Positions 1-9,222 are shown, counted from the stretch's first letter. The stretch is 64,000 bases of DNA from DASUTB01 sp036374835 (GCA_036374835.1 DASUTB010000005.1:32708-96707); one strand, 5' to 3'. Numbers and translations: made by a program. Notes: generated by a model not told the origin, from the letters alone.

Positions 1-778
1 GTAGCGAAACCCCGGCGAGGTCGCACACCGTCGTCGCCCAGCCGGCCGTACACGACACGACCGCGTCGGCGCGCACCGTGCCGCGGGTCGTCGCCACGCC
101 GCGCACCCGGCCGCCGTCCAGGTCGATCCCCACCACCTCGGTGTTCTGGTGCAGGTGAACACCGGCCGCATCCGCGGCTCGGGCGTACCCCCAGACCACC
201 GCGTCGTGCCGGATGATTCCGCCGGGTGGGTGCCACAGGGCGCCGACGATCGGGAACCGGGGACGGGACGACACGTCCAGGTGCGGTACGAGCCGCCCGA
301 TCTCGGCTGGAGAGATCACCTCGGAGCTCACCCCGGACAGCTTGTTCACCTCGGCGCGCCAGCGCATCGTGCGCAGCGCCGCATCCGAATGTGCCAACGT
401 CAGGTGGCCACGCTGGGAGAACATCACGTTGAAGTTCAGCTCGGCGGCCAGCGACCGGTAGAGCGCAACCGACCGGTCGTAGAAACGCACACCTTCCGGG
501 GTCAGGTAGTTCGACCGGATGATCGCGGTGTTCCGCCCGGACCCGCCACCGCCGAGGTAACCGCGCTCGAGCACCGCCACCGACCGGATGTCGTGCCGCG
601 TGGCGAGGTAGTACGCGGTGGCCAGCCCGTGTACGCCGCCACCGATGACGACGACGTCGTAGCCGTCGCGCAGCTCGTGCTCGTGCCATGCACGCGGCCA
701 GGCCGTGCCGGACAGGCCGCGGCGAACCAGGCCGAGCCCGGAGTACCTGGTCGGCCGGCGGCCCCGGCGCGCTCTCAC
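1..778 (-). CDS. soxB: Sarcosine oxidase beta-subunit-like FAD oxidoreductase (3' end outside window)
   Basis: FAD-dependent amine oxidoreductase of the DAO superfamily. The closest family I recognise is the beta subunit of heterotetrameric sarcosine oxidase, which demethylates sarcosine to glycine. About 259 codons are visible. A Rossmann motif (VVVIGGGVHG, Gly46-x-Gly48-x-x-Gly51) is followed by family-typical blocks TAIIRSNY, NVMFSQRGHL and GALWHPPGGIIRHD. The start is uncertain: the GTG at 778 lies 4 bases past the stop of the IclR gene but has poor Shine-Dalgarno spacing, and the frame stays open upstream. It is probably co-transcribed with the IclR gene. The alpha, gamma and delta subunits, if present, would lie left of the window. 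A monomeric amine oxidase role is possible but fits the motifs less well. Confidence 0.8.
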   Translation of the reverse strand, partial: MRARRGRRPTRYSGLGLVRRGLSGTAWPRAWHEHELRDGYDVVVIGGGVHGLATAYYLATRHDIRSVAVLERGYLGGGGSGRNTAIIRSNYLTPEGVRFYDRSVALYRSLAAELNFNVMFSQRGHLTLAHSDAALRTMRWRAEVNKLSGVSSEVISPAEIGRLVPHLDVSSRPRFPIVGALWHPPGGIIRHDAVVWGYARAADAAGVHLHQNTEVVGIDLDGGRVRGVATTRGTVRADAVVSCTAGWATTVCDLAGVSL

Positions 779-782
779 CCTC

Positions 783-1547
783 TCACCGCCCGGGACCCCG
801 CCACAGCGCCGCGGCATGCTCGAGCAGGGTCGGCACAGCGGCCCGCATCGCAGCGGTGTCGAACCGCCATGACGGGCCCTGCAGCCCGACGATCGCGACG
901 AGTTGCGCGCCCGCGTCCAGAACCGGTGCGGCGATGGCGTTCAACCCTGCCTCACGCTCTTCCAGCGCCTCCGCCCATCCTCGGTCGCGCACCTCGTCCA
1001 CTTCCTTGTCCAGCACGCCGCGATCGGTGATCGTCCGGTGGGTGAACGCCTCCAGCTCCCCTTGGGGGCCGTCTCCGGTGTAGGCGAGGTACACCTTTCC
1101 AACGGCGGTGGCGTGGTTGACGCTCGGCCGGCCAAGCTCGGCGACGCTGCGGACGGTGGCGAGGCTCTGCACGAAGTCGAGCGTCATCGCCGTCGTCTCG
1201 CCGGGCACCGACAACGTGGCGGTCTCGCCGGTGGCCTCCATAAGGGCGGTCAGTCGCGAGCGGGCCAGGTCACGCAGATCGATCCTGGAAAGCGCGCCGT
1301 TGCCGAGCTCGACGAGCCGCAGACCCAGGTTGAAGCGCCCTGTCACTGGAGATCTGCGGACCATCTCGTGGCGGGTCAAGGTCGCCAACAGCCGGGACGC
1401 CGAGCTCGGGTTGAGGCCGGCCCGCCGGGCGATCTCGTTCGTGCCGAGGTCGGCGGACGACTCGGCCAGCACGTCGAGGATGGCCAGCGCGCGCTCGACG
1501 ACGACGACCGGGCGAGCGGCATCCGGCTGATCTGTTGTCGGCGTCAC
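783..1547 (-). CDS. IclR-family transcriptional regulator
   Basis: A 254-residue regulator of usual IclR length. The N-terminal winged helix (about residues 15-75) contains TNEIARRAGLNPSSASRLL. The C-terminal effector domain contains the typical VNHATAVGKVYLA and ends with an LNAIAAPVLDAG segment. It starts at a GTG; the ATG seven bases upstream is out of frame and closes after three codons. It is divergent from the FAD oxidoreductase at 1633 and directly upstream of the sarcosine-oxidase-like gene on the same strand. It therefore probably controls the N-methyl amine cluster on both sides and its own expression. The effector is unknown. Confidence 0.9.
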   Translation of the reverse strand: MTPTTDQPDAARPVVVVERALAILDVLAESSADLGTNEIARRAGLNPSSASRLLATLTRHEMVRRSPVTGRFNLGLRLVELGNGALSRIDLRDLARSRLTALMEATGETATLSVPGETTAMTLDFVQSLATVRSVAELGRPSVNHATAVGKVYLAYTGDGPQGELEAFTHRTITDRGVLDKEVDEVRDRGWAEALEEREAGLNAIAAPVLDAGAQLVAIVGLQGPSWRFDTAAMRAAVPTLLEHAAALWRGPGR

Positions 1548-1560
1548 ACGGCCATGTTAC

Positions 1561-1586
1561 GGTCCGAACAGAAATTTGGAACAGTG
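1561..1586. promoter_or_regulatory. Candidate operator in the divergent IclR/FAD-oxidoreductase promoter region
   Basis: The 85-base divergent interval holds a direct repeat, CCGAACAG (1564-1571) and TGGAACAG (1577-1584), 13 bases apart. This is the only obvious repeated motif there. Its position between the IclR gene and its divergent target makes it a candidate site. No exact IclR consensus is matched. Confidence 0.25.
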
Positions 1587-1632
1587 TTGCCTATACGGCA
1601 CACCGTCGTTTCTGGGGGAGGGCATTGGTGCG

Positions 1633-2943
1633 ATGACGCCGGCCGCTGCGCGTTTCGTGGTGATCGGTTGTGGCGTGCACGGCCTGTCCACAGCCTGGCA
1701 CCTGGCGCGCAGGCTACGCGCCCGTGGGATGGACCCGGACGTGGTCGTCCTGGACAAGGCCGGCGTCGGCGCGGGTGCCTCCGGGGTGGCCTGCGGCGTG
1801 ATCCGCAACAATTACTTCCAGCCGGCCATGCGGCGGCTGATGGCTCACTCGGTCAACCTCTGGGAGTCCGATCCCACCGCCTTCTCATATCACCCGGTCG
1901 GCTATCTCCAACTGGGGCACGAGGCGATGCGCGCGGACGTGGAGCAGATCCACCACGAGCAGCAGGCGATCGGTTATCCGTCGACCCACATCGACGGTGC
2001 GGCCGACTCGCGTGCCTACCTGGAAAAGCTGTTTCCGGACTGGCGGGCCGAGGGCATCGCCTGCGTCCTCCACGAGCATCGCGGTGGGTTCGCGAACAAC
2101 CGCGCGTCGCTGCGCGGGCTGGCCGCCAAGGCCGAGGAGGCCGGCGCGAAGATCCTCACCGGAGTGCGGGTCACCGGGATCGACGCCGACACGCAGACGA
2201 TCCGCACCGATCAGGGCCTGATCCGGTGCGAGCAGGTCGTCGTCGCAGCCGGTCCGTGGACCCGCGACCTGTGGGCCATGCTCGGGTTGCCCGACGCGAT
2301 CGAGATCCGTGGTCCGGACGGGGCGGTGCGCAACGCCCCGATGTGGACTTACTGGCTGGTCCAGGAGGGCACGTTGAAGATCGATCCCGAGTCGTTCACC
2401 GACGCGGCCGGACGACAGCCGCCGGTCGTGCATGTGGACACTGACGCGCCGCTGTACGACGAGGACGGCGAACTGGTCACGGACGATCCGTGGGGCATCT
2501 ACTACAAACCGGACGCGAACTTCGGCGGCATCCAGGGTGGCAGCATGCCGCGCCGTATCGACTCGCCCGCAGCGGACGTGCAAGTCGATCCCTACGGTCC
2601 GGAGCGGTCCGCTTACCGGACCGGCGCCGAGTTCGCCCGGCTCTGGACCGCCGCGCTGACGCATTGCCACGGCCAGCTTGCCGGAGCACGCAATCTGTAT
2701 TCGCCGGAGCCGTCGGGAGCGATCGGCTGCTTCACCCCGGACAGCTTTCCCGTCTTCGACCGGTTCGGCTTCGCGTATGTCATCGCCGACTCCAACCACG
2801 GCTACAAGATGATCGGAGTGGGTGCGCTGGTGGCTGACGAGCTGCTCGATGAGCCGCAGGATCTGCTCGAGCCGTTCCGCTTCGCCCGCTACGGCACCGG
2901 TGAGCTGCACCCGGCCAGCAACTCGCCGTTCCCGTGGAGCTGA
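1633..2943 (+). CDS. FAD-dependent oxidoreductase, DAO/sarcosine-dimethylglycine oxidase-like
   Basis: A 436-residue flavoprotein. Gly12-x-Gly14-x-x-Gly17 near the N terminus forms the FAD-binding Rossmann motif, and VVVAAGPWTRDL follows in the middle. The C-terminal IADSNHGYKMIGVGALVADELL is the FAD-closing block of the DAO family. It lacks the folate-binding (GcvT-like) domain of full dimethylglycine dehydrogenases, so it would release methyl groups as formaldehyde or hand them elsewhere. ATG 1633 was chosen because it follows GGGGGAG (1614-1620) and starts just before the Rossmann strand. It is followed after 60 bases by the BHMT-type gene. The likely substrate is an N-methylated amine such as dimethylglycine or an N-methyl amino acid; the exact one is not determinable. 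Confidence 0.8.
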   Translation: MTPAAARFVVIGCGVHGLSTAWHLARRLRARGMDPDVVVLDKAGVGAGASGVACGVIRNNYFQPAMRRLMAHSVNLWESDPTAFSYHPVGYLQLGHEAMRADVEQIHHEQQAIGYPSTHIDGAADSRAYLEKLFPDWRAEGIACVLHEHRGGFANNRASLRGLAAKAEEAGAKILTGVRVTGIDADTQTIRTDQGLIRCEQVVVAAGPWTRDLWAMLGLPDAIEIRGPDGAVRNAPMWTYWLVQEGTLKIDPESFTDAAGRQPPVVHVDTDAPLYDEDGELVTDDPWGIYYKPDANFGGIQGGSMPRRIDSPAADVQVDPYGPERSAYRTGAEFARLWTAALTHCHGQLAGARNLYSPEPSGAIGCFTPDSFPVFDRFGFAYVIADSNHGYKMIGVGALVADELLDEPQDLLEPFRFARYGTGELHPASNSPFPWS

Positions 2944-3003
2944 CCGTGTGTGAGCCAGCTTCCGGGTCGGGACGCCCGGCCACCCAACTCAGTAAGGATG
3001 AGC

Positions 3004-4068
3004 ATGGATCAACGTGATGGAAACAAGAGTCGCCAGGACGGGGCCGGCCTGCTCGACCGGCTGGCCGCCGGGCCGGTCGTCTGCGCCGAGGGTTACCTCT
3101 TCGAGCTCGAGCGGCGCGGCTACCTGCAGGCCGGTGCGTTCGTCCCGGAGGTGGTGCTCGAGCATCCCGAGCAGGTGTCCGCGCTGCACGAGCAGTTCGT
3201 GCACGCCGGCTCGGACGTCGTCGAGGCGTTCACCTACTACGCCCATCGGGAGAAACTGCGGCTGATCGGCCAGGAGCACCTGCTCGAGCCGATGAACACG
3301 ACGGCGCTGGCGCTGGCGAGGGAGGTCGCGAAGCGGCACGGAGCGTTGCTGGCCGGCAACGTCTGTAACACGAACATCTACGACCCGAGCGACCCGGCCA
3401 CCGGGGATCAGGTGCGGGCCATGTTCACCGAGCAGGTTCAATGGGCGGCCGACGCGGGCGTGGATTTCGTGATCGCCGAGACCATCCGTTACGTCGGCGA
3501 GGCCGAGATAGCGCTGGAGGCGATCCGTGCCGCTGACCTCCCGGCCGTCGTCACGCTGGTCGTCGACCGGGACGACCTGATGCGGGACGGTCCCCCGCTG
3601 ATCGAAGCCGCCAAGCGGCTGGCCGGCGCCGGGGCGGACGTAGTGGGGCTGAACTGTGCGCGCGGCCCGGCGACCATGGCACCGCTGCTGGCCGGGCTGG
3701 TCGAGGCGCTGGACGTCCCGGTGGCTGCGCTTCCGGTGCCGTACCGGACCACGCCGGCCCAGCCGACCATGCAGTCGTTGACCGACCCCGCCGCACCGGA
3801 CGACGGCAGGGCGTTCCCCACCGCGCTCGATCCGTTCACGTGCAACCGCTACGAGGTCGCCTCGTTCACCGCGCAAGCCGCGCAGGACGGCGTCCGGTAC
3901 TTCGGTCTGTGCTGTGGCGCCGCCCCACACCATGTGCGGGCGATGGCCGAGGCGCTGGGACGCACGCCGCCGGCCAGCCGCTACTCGGCGGACATGTCCA
4001 AGCACGTCTACCTGGGTACCGACCCGGGCCTGGCCGCGCACAACCGCGAGTACCGCACGCGACTCTGA
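3004..4068 (+). CDS. Betaine-homocysteine S-methyltransferase-type enzyme
   Basis: A 354-residue TIM-barrel, zinc-dependent homocysteine S-methyltransferase. The three zinc-ligand cysteines are in place: Cys218 in LNCARGP and Cys303-Cys304 in LCCGAAP. The N-terminal EGYLFELERRGYL and middle VEAFTYYAHREKL match the BHMT branch rather than the cobalamin MetH branch. It would move a methyl group from glycine betaine, or a related betaine such as stachydrine, to homocysteine, giving methionine and a dimethylamino product. ATG 3004 has AAGG six bases upstream; the ATG at 2998 overlaps that site. The neighbours are FAD demethylases, which would act on the product, so the four genes fit one betaine-to-glycine route. 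Confidence 0.85.
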   Translation: MDQRDGNKSRQDGAGLLDRLAAGPVVCAEGYLFELERRGYLQAGAFVPEVVLEHPEQVSALHEQFVHAGSDVVEAFTYYAHREKLRLIGQEHLLEPMNTTALALAREVAKRHGALLAGNVCNTNIYDPSDPATGDQVRAMFTEQVQWAADAGVDFVIAETIRYVGEAEIALEAIRAADLPAVVTLVVDRDDLMRDGPPLIEAAKRLAGAGADVVGLNCARGPATMAPLLAGLVEALDVPVAALPVPYRTTPAQPTMQSLTDPAAPDDGRAFPTALDPFTCNRYEVASFTAQAAQDGVRYFGLCCGAAPHHVRAMAEALGRTPPASRYSADMSKHVYLGTDPGLAAHNREYRTRL

Positions 4069-4092
4069 CCCCGGCACTATCACGGGCGCGGG

Positions 4093-5952
4093 TTAGAAGG
4101 CGGCTTCGTCGAGGTCCATCAGCGCGTTGTCGGTCGCCTCGGCGATCGAGCGCTCGGCGGTCAGCTTCGGCAGCACGGTGCGCGCGAAGAACTGCGCCGC
4201 GGCGATCTTGCCCTCGTAGAACGACCGGTCGGCCGGCCGTAGGTCGCCGTCGAGCTTGGTAAGCGCCACGGCGGCAGAGCGCAGCAGCAGCCAGCCGACG
4301 ACGAGATCGCCGGCGGCGAGCAGCAGGCGGGTCGTGTTGAGGCCGACCTTGTAGATGTTGCGGATGTCGCCGTTCTCGGCTGCCGGGTCGGACGACATCA
4401 GGTTCTGCACCATCGAGCCGAGCATCGCCTGGACGTCACCGAGCGCGGTCGCGAGCAGTTCGCGCTCTTCCTTGAGCCGGCCGCCGCCGATGTCGGCGTC
4501 GAGCGAAGCCTGGATCTGTTCGTTGATCCATCCGATGGCTCGGCCCTTGTCCTTGATGATCTTCCGGAAGAATAAGTCGAGACCCTGGATGGCCGTAGTG
4601 CCCTCGTACAGCGTGTCGATCTTCGCGTCCCGGACGTACTGCTCCAGCGGGTAGTCCTGGAGGAAGCCGGACCCGCCGAACGTCTGCAGCGACTCCGAGC
4701 CGAGCAGCACCCACGAGCGCTCCGACCCGTAGCCCTTGACGATCGGCAGCAGCAGGTCGTTCACTCGTTCAGCCAGCTCATCGGTTTCGCCAGCGGCGGC
4801 CGCGGCCTGGACGCGGTCCTGCATCGTCGCGGTGTAGAGGACGAGCGCGCGCATGCCCTCGGCATGGGACTTCTGGGTCATGAGCGAGCGGCGTACGTCC
4901 GGATGGTTGACGATCGTCACCCGCGGAGCGGTCTTGTCGTCGGCCTGGGTCAGATCGGCGCCCTGGACGCGCTCCTTCGCGAACTCGAGTGCGTTGAGGT
5001 AGCCGGACGAGAGCGTGGCGATGGCCTTGGTGCCGACCATCATGCGGGCGAATTCGATGACCTGGAACATCTGCGCGATGCCGTCGTGGACTTCGCCTAC
5101 GAGATATCCGACGGCGGGCTCGGCGTCCCCGAACGTCAGCTCGCACGTCGAGGAGACCTTCAGGCCCATCTTCTCCTCGACGTTGGTCGCATTGACGCCG
5201 TTGCGCTCACCGAGCTCGCCGGTCTCGAAGTCGAACTTGTACTTGGGCACGATGAACATCGACAGACCCTTGGTGCCCGGTCCACCGGCGCCCTCCACAC
5301 CGGTGGGGCGCGCGAGTACCAGATGGATGATGTTCTCGGTGAGGTCATGCTCACCAGAGGTGATGAAGCGCTTCACGCCCTCGATGTGCCACGTGCCGTC
5401 CTCCTGCCGGTAGGCCTTGGTGCGGCCGGCGCCGACATCCGAACCGGCGTCCGGCTCGGTCAGCACCATCGTGGCGCCCCAACCCCGCTCGAGCATGATC
5501 TCGGCAATGCGCTTCTGCTCCGGTGTGCCGTTCTCCCATATCACGCGGGCGAAAGACGGTCCGGTCGCGTACATGTAGGCGGCGGCGTTGGAGCCGAGCA
5601 CCATCTCCGCGGCCGCCCAGTACACCGACGGCGGTACGGGCGTGCCGTCCAACTCGGCCGGGGTGGCGAGTCGCCACAGTTCGGTGTCCATCAGCGCGCG
5701 GTACGACGTCTTGAACGCCTCCGGCACGGTGACCGTGCGCTCGGCGGCGTCGTACACGGGCGGATGACGGTCGGCCTCCTCATAGGAAGCGGCGAGATCC
5801 TCCCGAGCGAGGCGGTCGACCTCTTCGAGGATTGCCCGGGCGGCGTCGGCGTCGACGTGCTCGTACTGGCCGTGGCCGAGCAGGTCGCCGCGTTCGAGAA
5901 CGTCGAACAGCAGGAACTCGATGTCGCGAAGGTTGGACTTGTAGTGACTCAT
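4093..5952 (-). CDS. fadE5: Acyl-CoA dehydrogenase, FadE5-type
   Basis: A 619-residue flavoenzyme catalysing the first step of fatty-acid beta-oxidation. The N terminus [19 protein letters not shown] is nearly that of mycobacterial FadE5, a long two-part acyl-CoA dehydrogenase of about 611 residues. The FAD and substrate blocks [13 protein letters not shown] and [15 protein letters not shown] are present. The catalytic glutamate is expected in [14 protein letters not shown]-terminal helical extension beyond the classic 380-residue fold is kept. It stands alone, convergent with the BHMT-type gene, and carries a repeated candidate operator just upstream. It is likely regulated by an acyl-CoA-responsive repressor encoded elsewhere. 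Confidence 0.93.
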   Translation of the reverse strand: MSHYKSNLRDIEFLLFDVLERGDLLGHGQYEHVDADAARAILEEVDRLAREDLAASYEEADRHPPVYDAAERTVTVPEAFKTSYRALMDTELWRLATPAELDGTPVPPSVYWAAAEMVLGSNAAAYMYATGPSFARVIWENGTPEQKRIAEIMLERGWGATMVLTEPDAGSDVGAGRTKAYRQEDGTWHIEGVKRFITSGEHDLTENIIHLVLARPTGVEGAGGPGTKGLSMFIVPKYKFDFETGELGERNGVNATNVEEKMGLKVSSTCELTFGDAEPAVGYLVGEVHDGIAQMFQVIEFARMMVGTKAIATLSSGYLNALEFAKERVQGADLTQADDKTAPRVTIVNHPDVRRSLMTQKSHAEGMRALVLYTATMQDRVQAAAAAGETDELAERVNDLLLPIVKGYGSERSWVLLGSESLQTFGGSGFLQDYPLEQYVRDAKIDTLYEGTTAIQGLDLFFRKIIKDKGRAIGWINEQIQASLDADIGGGRLKEERELLATALGDVQAMLGSMVQNLMSSDPAAENGDIRNIYKVGLNTTRLLLAAGDLVVGWLLLRSAAVALTKLDGDLRPADRSFYEGKIAAAQFFARTVLPKLTAERSIAEATDNALMDLDEAAF

Positions 5953-5982
5953 TCGGCGCTGCCTTTCAAGAACCGCGCTGTT

Positions 5983-6023
5983 ACTCGTCGGTAACTTAGA
6001 TTATCCTACTCGGCGGTAACTTA
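5983..6023 (-). promoter_or_regulatory. Two direct 16-bp repeats upstream of the acyl-CoA dehydrogenase
   Basis: ACTCGTCGGTAACTTA at 5983-5998 and ACTCGGCGGTAACTTA at 6008-6023 differ at one base and start 25 bases apart. The left copy also sits in GTTAC-N6-GTAAC (5980-5995), a short inverted repeat. They lie 31-71 bases upstream of the ATG at 5952, where promoter or operator elements are expected. The TTAC/GTAA half-sites resemble those of TetR-type fatty-acid regulators; the cognate regulator is not in the window. Confidence 0.6.
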
Positions 6024-6058
6024 TGCAAGGCACGGTGGCAGCGCGGACATTCTCAAGA

Positions 6059-6874
6059 TCATTCTCTCTGGGCGGGTCCAGTAGTGGCGAGCCACTCCGA
6101 CCAGGTGGTGGTGCCCCGGATGCCGTCTTCCTGGCAGGTTTGCCGGCCGGCGGCCCGTACCATTCGTGCCGGCAAACGGAGCGGCAGGATACGCCGTCGG
6201 AGGCCGCGGGCAGCCTGGTACAGGCGGGCGAACTCCACCATGGAGGCGATTTGTGGGCCGCCGAAGTCGGGCCGGATCCCGCTCGGCCCGTCGTTCAGGC
6301 ACGCGACCACGTGTTTCGCGAACTCGGCCGAATCGCAGGGTTGGGTCTCGATGTTGGCCGGCAAGGGCCAGACTCGTCGGCTGGCCATGGTGTCGAACAT
6401 CCTGGCGAACAGCCAGTAGAACGCAGCCGCCGGCAGGATTGACCAGGGCACCGAGCCTGCACGAACCAGGTCCTCCGCTGCTGCCTTGACCCGCATGTAC
6501 GGCAATCGGGATTGCTGAACACCGATGATCGAGATGTGCAGGAAGTGCTCGACGTGGCCCTTGCTGGCCTCGGCCAGTAGCAATCGCGTCCCGTCGATGT
6601 CCACATCAGACGGGCTGCCCGCGAAGTCACGCACCCGCAGCATCCCGTGTTGCGCAGCCGGAGAGTTCGTCGCCGCATGCACCACCATGTCGGCTCCGGC
6701 CACTGCATCGGCGACACCCTCACCGGTTCCGAGGTCGCCTTTGATCCACTCCACCTCGGGATCCTGGCCGGGGTTGCGAGCCAAGACCCTCACCCGCCTG
6801 CCTTCGTCCTTGAGCAACTGCACGACGTCCCTGCCCAGATGGCCGGTTCCGCCGGTCACCAATACTGTCTTCAT
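6059..6874 (-). CDS. SDR/NmrA-like NAD(P)-binding protein
   Basis: A 271-residue atypical short-chain dehydrogenase. The N terminus MKTVLVTGGTGHLGRDVV carries the GxxGxxG nucleotide motif of the atypical SDR/NmrA group. VDIDGTRLLLAEA and FLHISIIGV are typical internal strands. The Tyr-x-x-x-Lys catalytic pair is only weakly represented (YMRVKAAAE), as in that group, so it may be an NAD(P)H sensor or a reductase of an unknown quinone or ketone. ATG 6874 follows GAAGGGTGAG; a GTG one codon earlier is possible. It stands alone between fadE5 and the ThrE-type gene. Confidence 0.75.
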   Translation of the reverse strand: MKTVLVTGGTGHLGRDVVQLLKDEGRRVRVLARNPGQDPEVEWIKGDLGTGEGVADAVAGADMVVHAATNSPAAQHGMLRVRDFAGSPSDVDIDGTRLLLAEASKGHVEHFLHISIIGVQQSRLPYMRVKAAAEDLVRAGSVPWSILPAAAFYWLFARMFDTMASRRVWPLPANIETQPCDSAEFAKHVVACLNDGPSGIRPDFGGPQIASMVEFARLYQAARGLRRRILPLRLPARMVRAAGRQTCQEDGIRGTTTWSEWLATTGPAQRE

Positions 6875-7000
6875 CACAACTCACCCTTCGATCGGTGTGC
6901 GCTACCCCTCCGACGGAGCGGCATTGCCCGTTGTGACAGAGCCGAATCACTCGGCGCGATCTGCTCGCGGCAAGTGCGGCCGTGCGCTCCTCCGGCTGCC

Positions 7001-8473
7001 CTACCAGCCGCGCTGGCGACGCTTGACCTCCAGCCGCGTCGGCCCGACCATGCGTGGTCGCATGAAGCGCCGTTCAGCCCGGTTCAGCTCGCGCCGGACC
7101 GGCTGCGCGGTGATCTCGCCGACAAGAACACCTGCGGCCAAGGCAATGCCGATCGCGGTGGCTTCGATCAGTGCAAAGAGGCCCGCGGCGGTGAAGCCGG
7201 CGTTCAGTTCCAACAGCGCCCGATAGATCGTCAGGCCGGGAAGCAGAATCACCATTCCTGGCACCACCACGACGAGCGGCGGAGCGTGGAGGCGCAACGC
7301 GACGATGTGCCCCGCGAGCCCGACGACCACCGCTGCCACCGCAGCCGACAACGGGGCGGCGCCCGCGGACTCCTGCATCGCGTACCAGACGATGAAGCTG
7401 AGCCCGCCGATCGCTGCGCAGGGTGCGAGCAATCGCCGAGGAGTCTGGTAGGCGAGCGCGAAGCTGGCCGCGCCGATGCCGGCCGCAATCGTGCGTACCG
7501 GCACTTCAGCCACGGTGGTGGCGGCCGTCGGCGGTGCGACGTGCATGGTGATGTCCCACTGCTCTACGATCAACAGCGCAAACACCACTCCACCGATGAT
7601 TCCGCCGGTCATGAGCACGACTTCCATGATGCGAGCGGCCGCCGTCACCAGGAATCCGGTAAGCGCATCCTGCAGCGTCGAGACGATCCCCAACCCGGCG
7701 AGCAGCACGATGATGCCGCCGGCGACGACCAGCGACGGCCGGAAGTCCGTGTTCAAAGCCGTTAAACCGGCGGCGATGAGGCCGACGACGAGGCCACCGA
7801 CGAACTGAAGATAAAAGTCGGGCCAGCCATGCCGGCGCAGGAACCTGCCCAGTTGATCGACAATGACCGTGGACGCGAACGCGACTATAGCGATCACGAG
7901 CGATCCGCCGAGCACGTTGGTGGCTGACGCGGCGAGCATGCCCCACCCGGCTGAGACCATCCAGCGTGGGTAGTACGGCTTGAGGGACTCGATCTCTCCG
8001 AGCCGAACGGCCGCCTCGCGGCGTGAAAGGTCGTTGTCGACAAGATCGACGACGAGGTTGTGGACCATCGCGACCCGGGCGTAGTTGGCCGAGCGGTGCC
8101 GGACGACGCGGACCTGGGTGACGGGCGGCCCGTCGTCGCGGATGAGCGTCACGGTGACCGCACTGAAGCTGATGTCGACTTCGGTCCGGGGCACGCCGAA
8201 CGCGTTCGCCGCAGCGATGACGGCGGCTTCGACATCACTTGTCGCCGCGCCACTGCTGACGAGAACGTCACCGAGGCGAAGCAGCAGGTCGGCGATGCGA
8301 TGTATCTCCGCATCGTGAGCCGCCGGCGCGTCAGAACGCCGTGCGTAGCGGCGCAGCACAGCTTGTGCCCCGGCTCCCGCCGGTGTTGGAGGAGGAGTGT
8401 TGTTGATCTTACGAGTCGAGCCTCTTGTCGGGTCCGGCTCCGTACCGTCTCGGCGGCGTGGACGCAGTCTCAC
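7001..8473 (-). CDS. Threonine/serine exporter family (ThrE-type) membrane protein
   Basis: A 490-residue membrane protein with the two-part ThrE architecture. A conserved cytoplasmic-start domain (about residues 55-300) contains LVSSGAATSDVE and ESLKPYYPRWM and is followed by membrane segments. The C-terminal ThrE_2-like part has further helices ending near residue 460. The family exports threonine and serine by proton antiport. About ten hydrophobic segments are visible. The first 40 residues are charged and poorly conserved, and the GTG start has no clear ribosome site, so the true start could be internal. No amino-acid biosynthesis genes adjoin it. Confidence 0.85.
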   Translation of the reverse strand: MRLRPRRRDGTEPDPTRGSTRKINNTPPPTPAGAGAQAVLRRYARRSDAPAAHDAEIHRIADLLLRLGDVLVSSGAATSDVEAAVIAAANAFGVPRTEVDISFSAVTVTLIRDDGPPVTQVRVVRHRSANYARVAMVHNLVVDLVDNDLSRREAAVRLGEIESLKPYYPRWMVSAGWGMLAASATNVLGGSLVIAIVAFASTVIVDQLGRFLRRHGWPDFYLQFVGGLVVGLIAAGLTALNTDFRPSLVVAGGIIVLLAGLGIVSTLQDALTGFLVTAAARIMEVVLMTGGIIGGVVFALLIVEQWDITMHVAPPTAATTVAEVPVRTIAAGIGAASFALAYQTPRRLLAPCAAIGGLSFIVWYAMQESAGAAPLSAAVAAVVVGLAGHIVALRLHAPPLVVVVPGMVILLPGLTIYRALLELNAGFTAAGLFALIEATAIGIALAAGVLVGEITAQPVRRELNRAERRFMRPRMVGPTRLEVKRRQRGW

Positions 8474-8594
8474 GACCCATATTTACCAAATCGCAACCTC
8501 AAACTTCGAACTGGTTTCGGCGTCCGCCCGCTGAGGCCGGGCACGGGTGCCGTTCAAGATCACATCGAGGGTTGTCCGGTACGCTGTGCACGCG

Positions 8595-8667
8595 GGGCCG
8601 CTAGCTCAATTGGCAGAGCTGTGGACTTTTAATCCATAGGTTCGGGGTTCGAGTCCCCGGCGGCCCA
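8595..8667 (+). tRNA. tRNA-Lys (anticodon TTT)
   Basis: A 73-base cloverleaf. The acceptor arms GGGCCGC (8595-8601) and GCGGCCC (8660-8666) pair fully and are followed by discriminator A. The anticodon loop is CTTTTAA with anticodon TTT. The T-arm is CGGGG-TTCGAGT-CCCCG. CCA is not encoded. The next 221 bases, to the antitoxin stop at 8889, hold a short CCCACAGG tandem (8664-8684) and no recognisable gene. Confidence 0.97.
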
Positions 8668-8888
8668 CAGGCCCACAGGCCCACCTCTCACCTGCACAAA
8701 TGTCGACGGACAGTGGGTGATCTTTGACCCCGCCCTCTCCAGTTGCCTACATTTCGTGCCACAAACCATGTCAGGCTCGAACCGTTGAATCCTTGGGTAT
8801 CGACGACGCCTGCGGCGACGCCTTGGCATCGAGAGCTACTTGACACCGCTAGCGCACGAACGGTGGCTTGCTGGCGTACGCGAAGCGG

Positions 8889-9176
8889 TTACGCGGCGCG
8901 TTTGACCAGGCGTAGGTCGGCTGAGAGGGCGTTGGCGATGCGTTGGAGGGTGCGGACGGTCGGGCTGGTGGAGCCGCGTTCGATACGGCTGATATCGGCC
9001 TGGTTCATGCCGCATCGGGCGGCGAGCTCGGCTTGGGTGAGCCCGTGCTGTTCGCGGAGTTCGATAACCTGCATGGCGATGTTGTAGGCCGCTTCGAACA
9101 CCGCTTGCTGCTGCAGCTCCTCGGGAGACATGCGGGCGCGGTGTGGCGCAATGAGCTCTTCGTAGCTGCGTGCCAT
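8889..9176 (-). CDS. HigA-like antitoxin, XRE-family HTH
   Basis: A 95-residue antitoxin. The C-terminal half is an XRE-type helix-turn-helix (LTQAELAARCGMNQADISRIE, about residues 45-65) followed by SPTVRTLQRIANAL. It lies 46 bases downstream of a HigB/Gp49-type toxin gene on the same strand; toxin-first order is typical of HigBA modules. The antitoxin should bind the toxin and repress the shared promoter. The pair sits just beyond tRNA-Lys, next to a divergent VapBC module. Confidence 0.85.
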   Translation of the reverse strand: MARSYEELIAPHRARMSPEELQQQAVFEAAYNIAMQVIELREQHGLTQAELAARCGMNQADISRIERGSTSPTVRTLQRIANALSADLRLVKRAA

Positions 9177-9222
9177 TGCGGGTCACCTCCACCAACCAGT
9201 ATGGGTAATTTCCTATGCGTCG

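Noticed and set aside
903..2444. Long plus-strand open frame (513 codons) across the IclR and FAD genes
   Set aside because: It is antisense or out of frame to two genes with clear family motifs. Its own product is Arg/Gly/Pro-rich with no recognisable domain.
8664..8684. CCCACAGG tandem after tRNA-Lys, considered as an attachment-site duplication
   Set aside because: It repeats only the last few bases of the tRNA and neighbouring sequence. No longer copy of the tRNA 3' end and no integrase are present.
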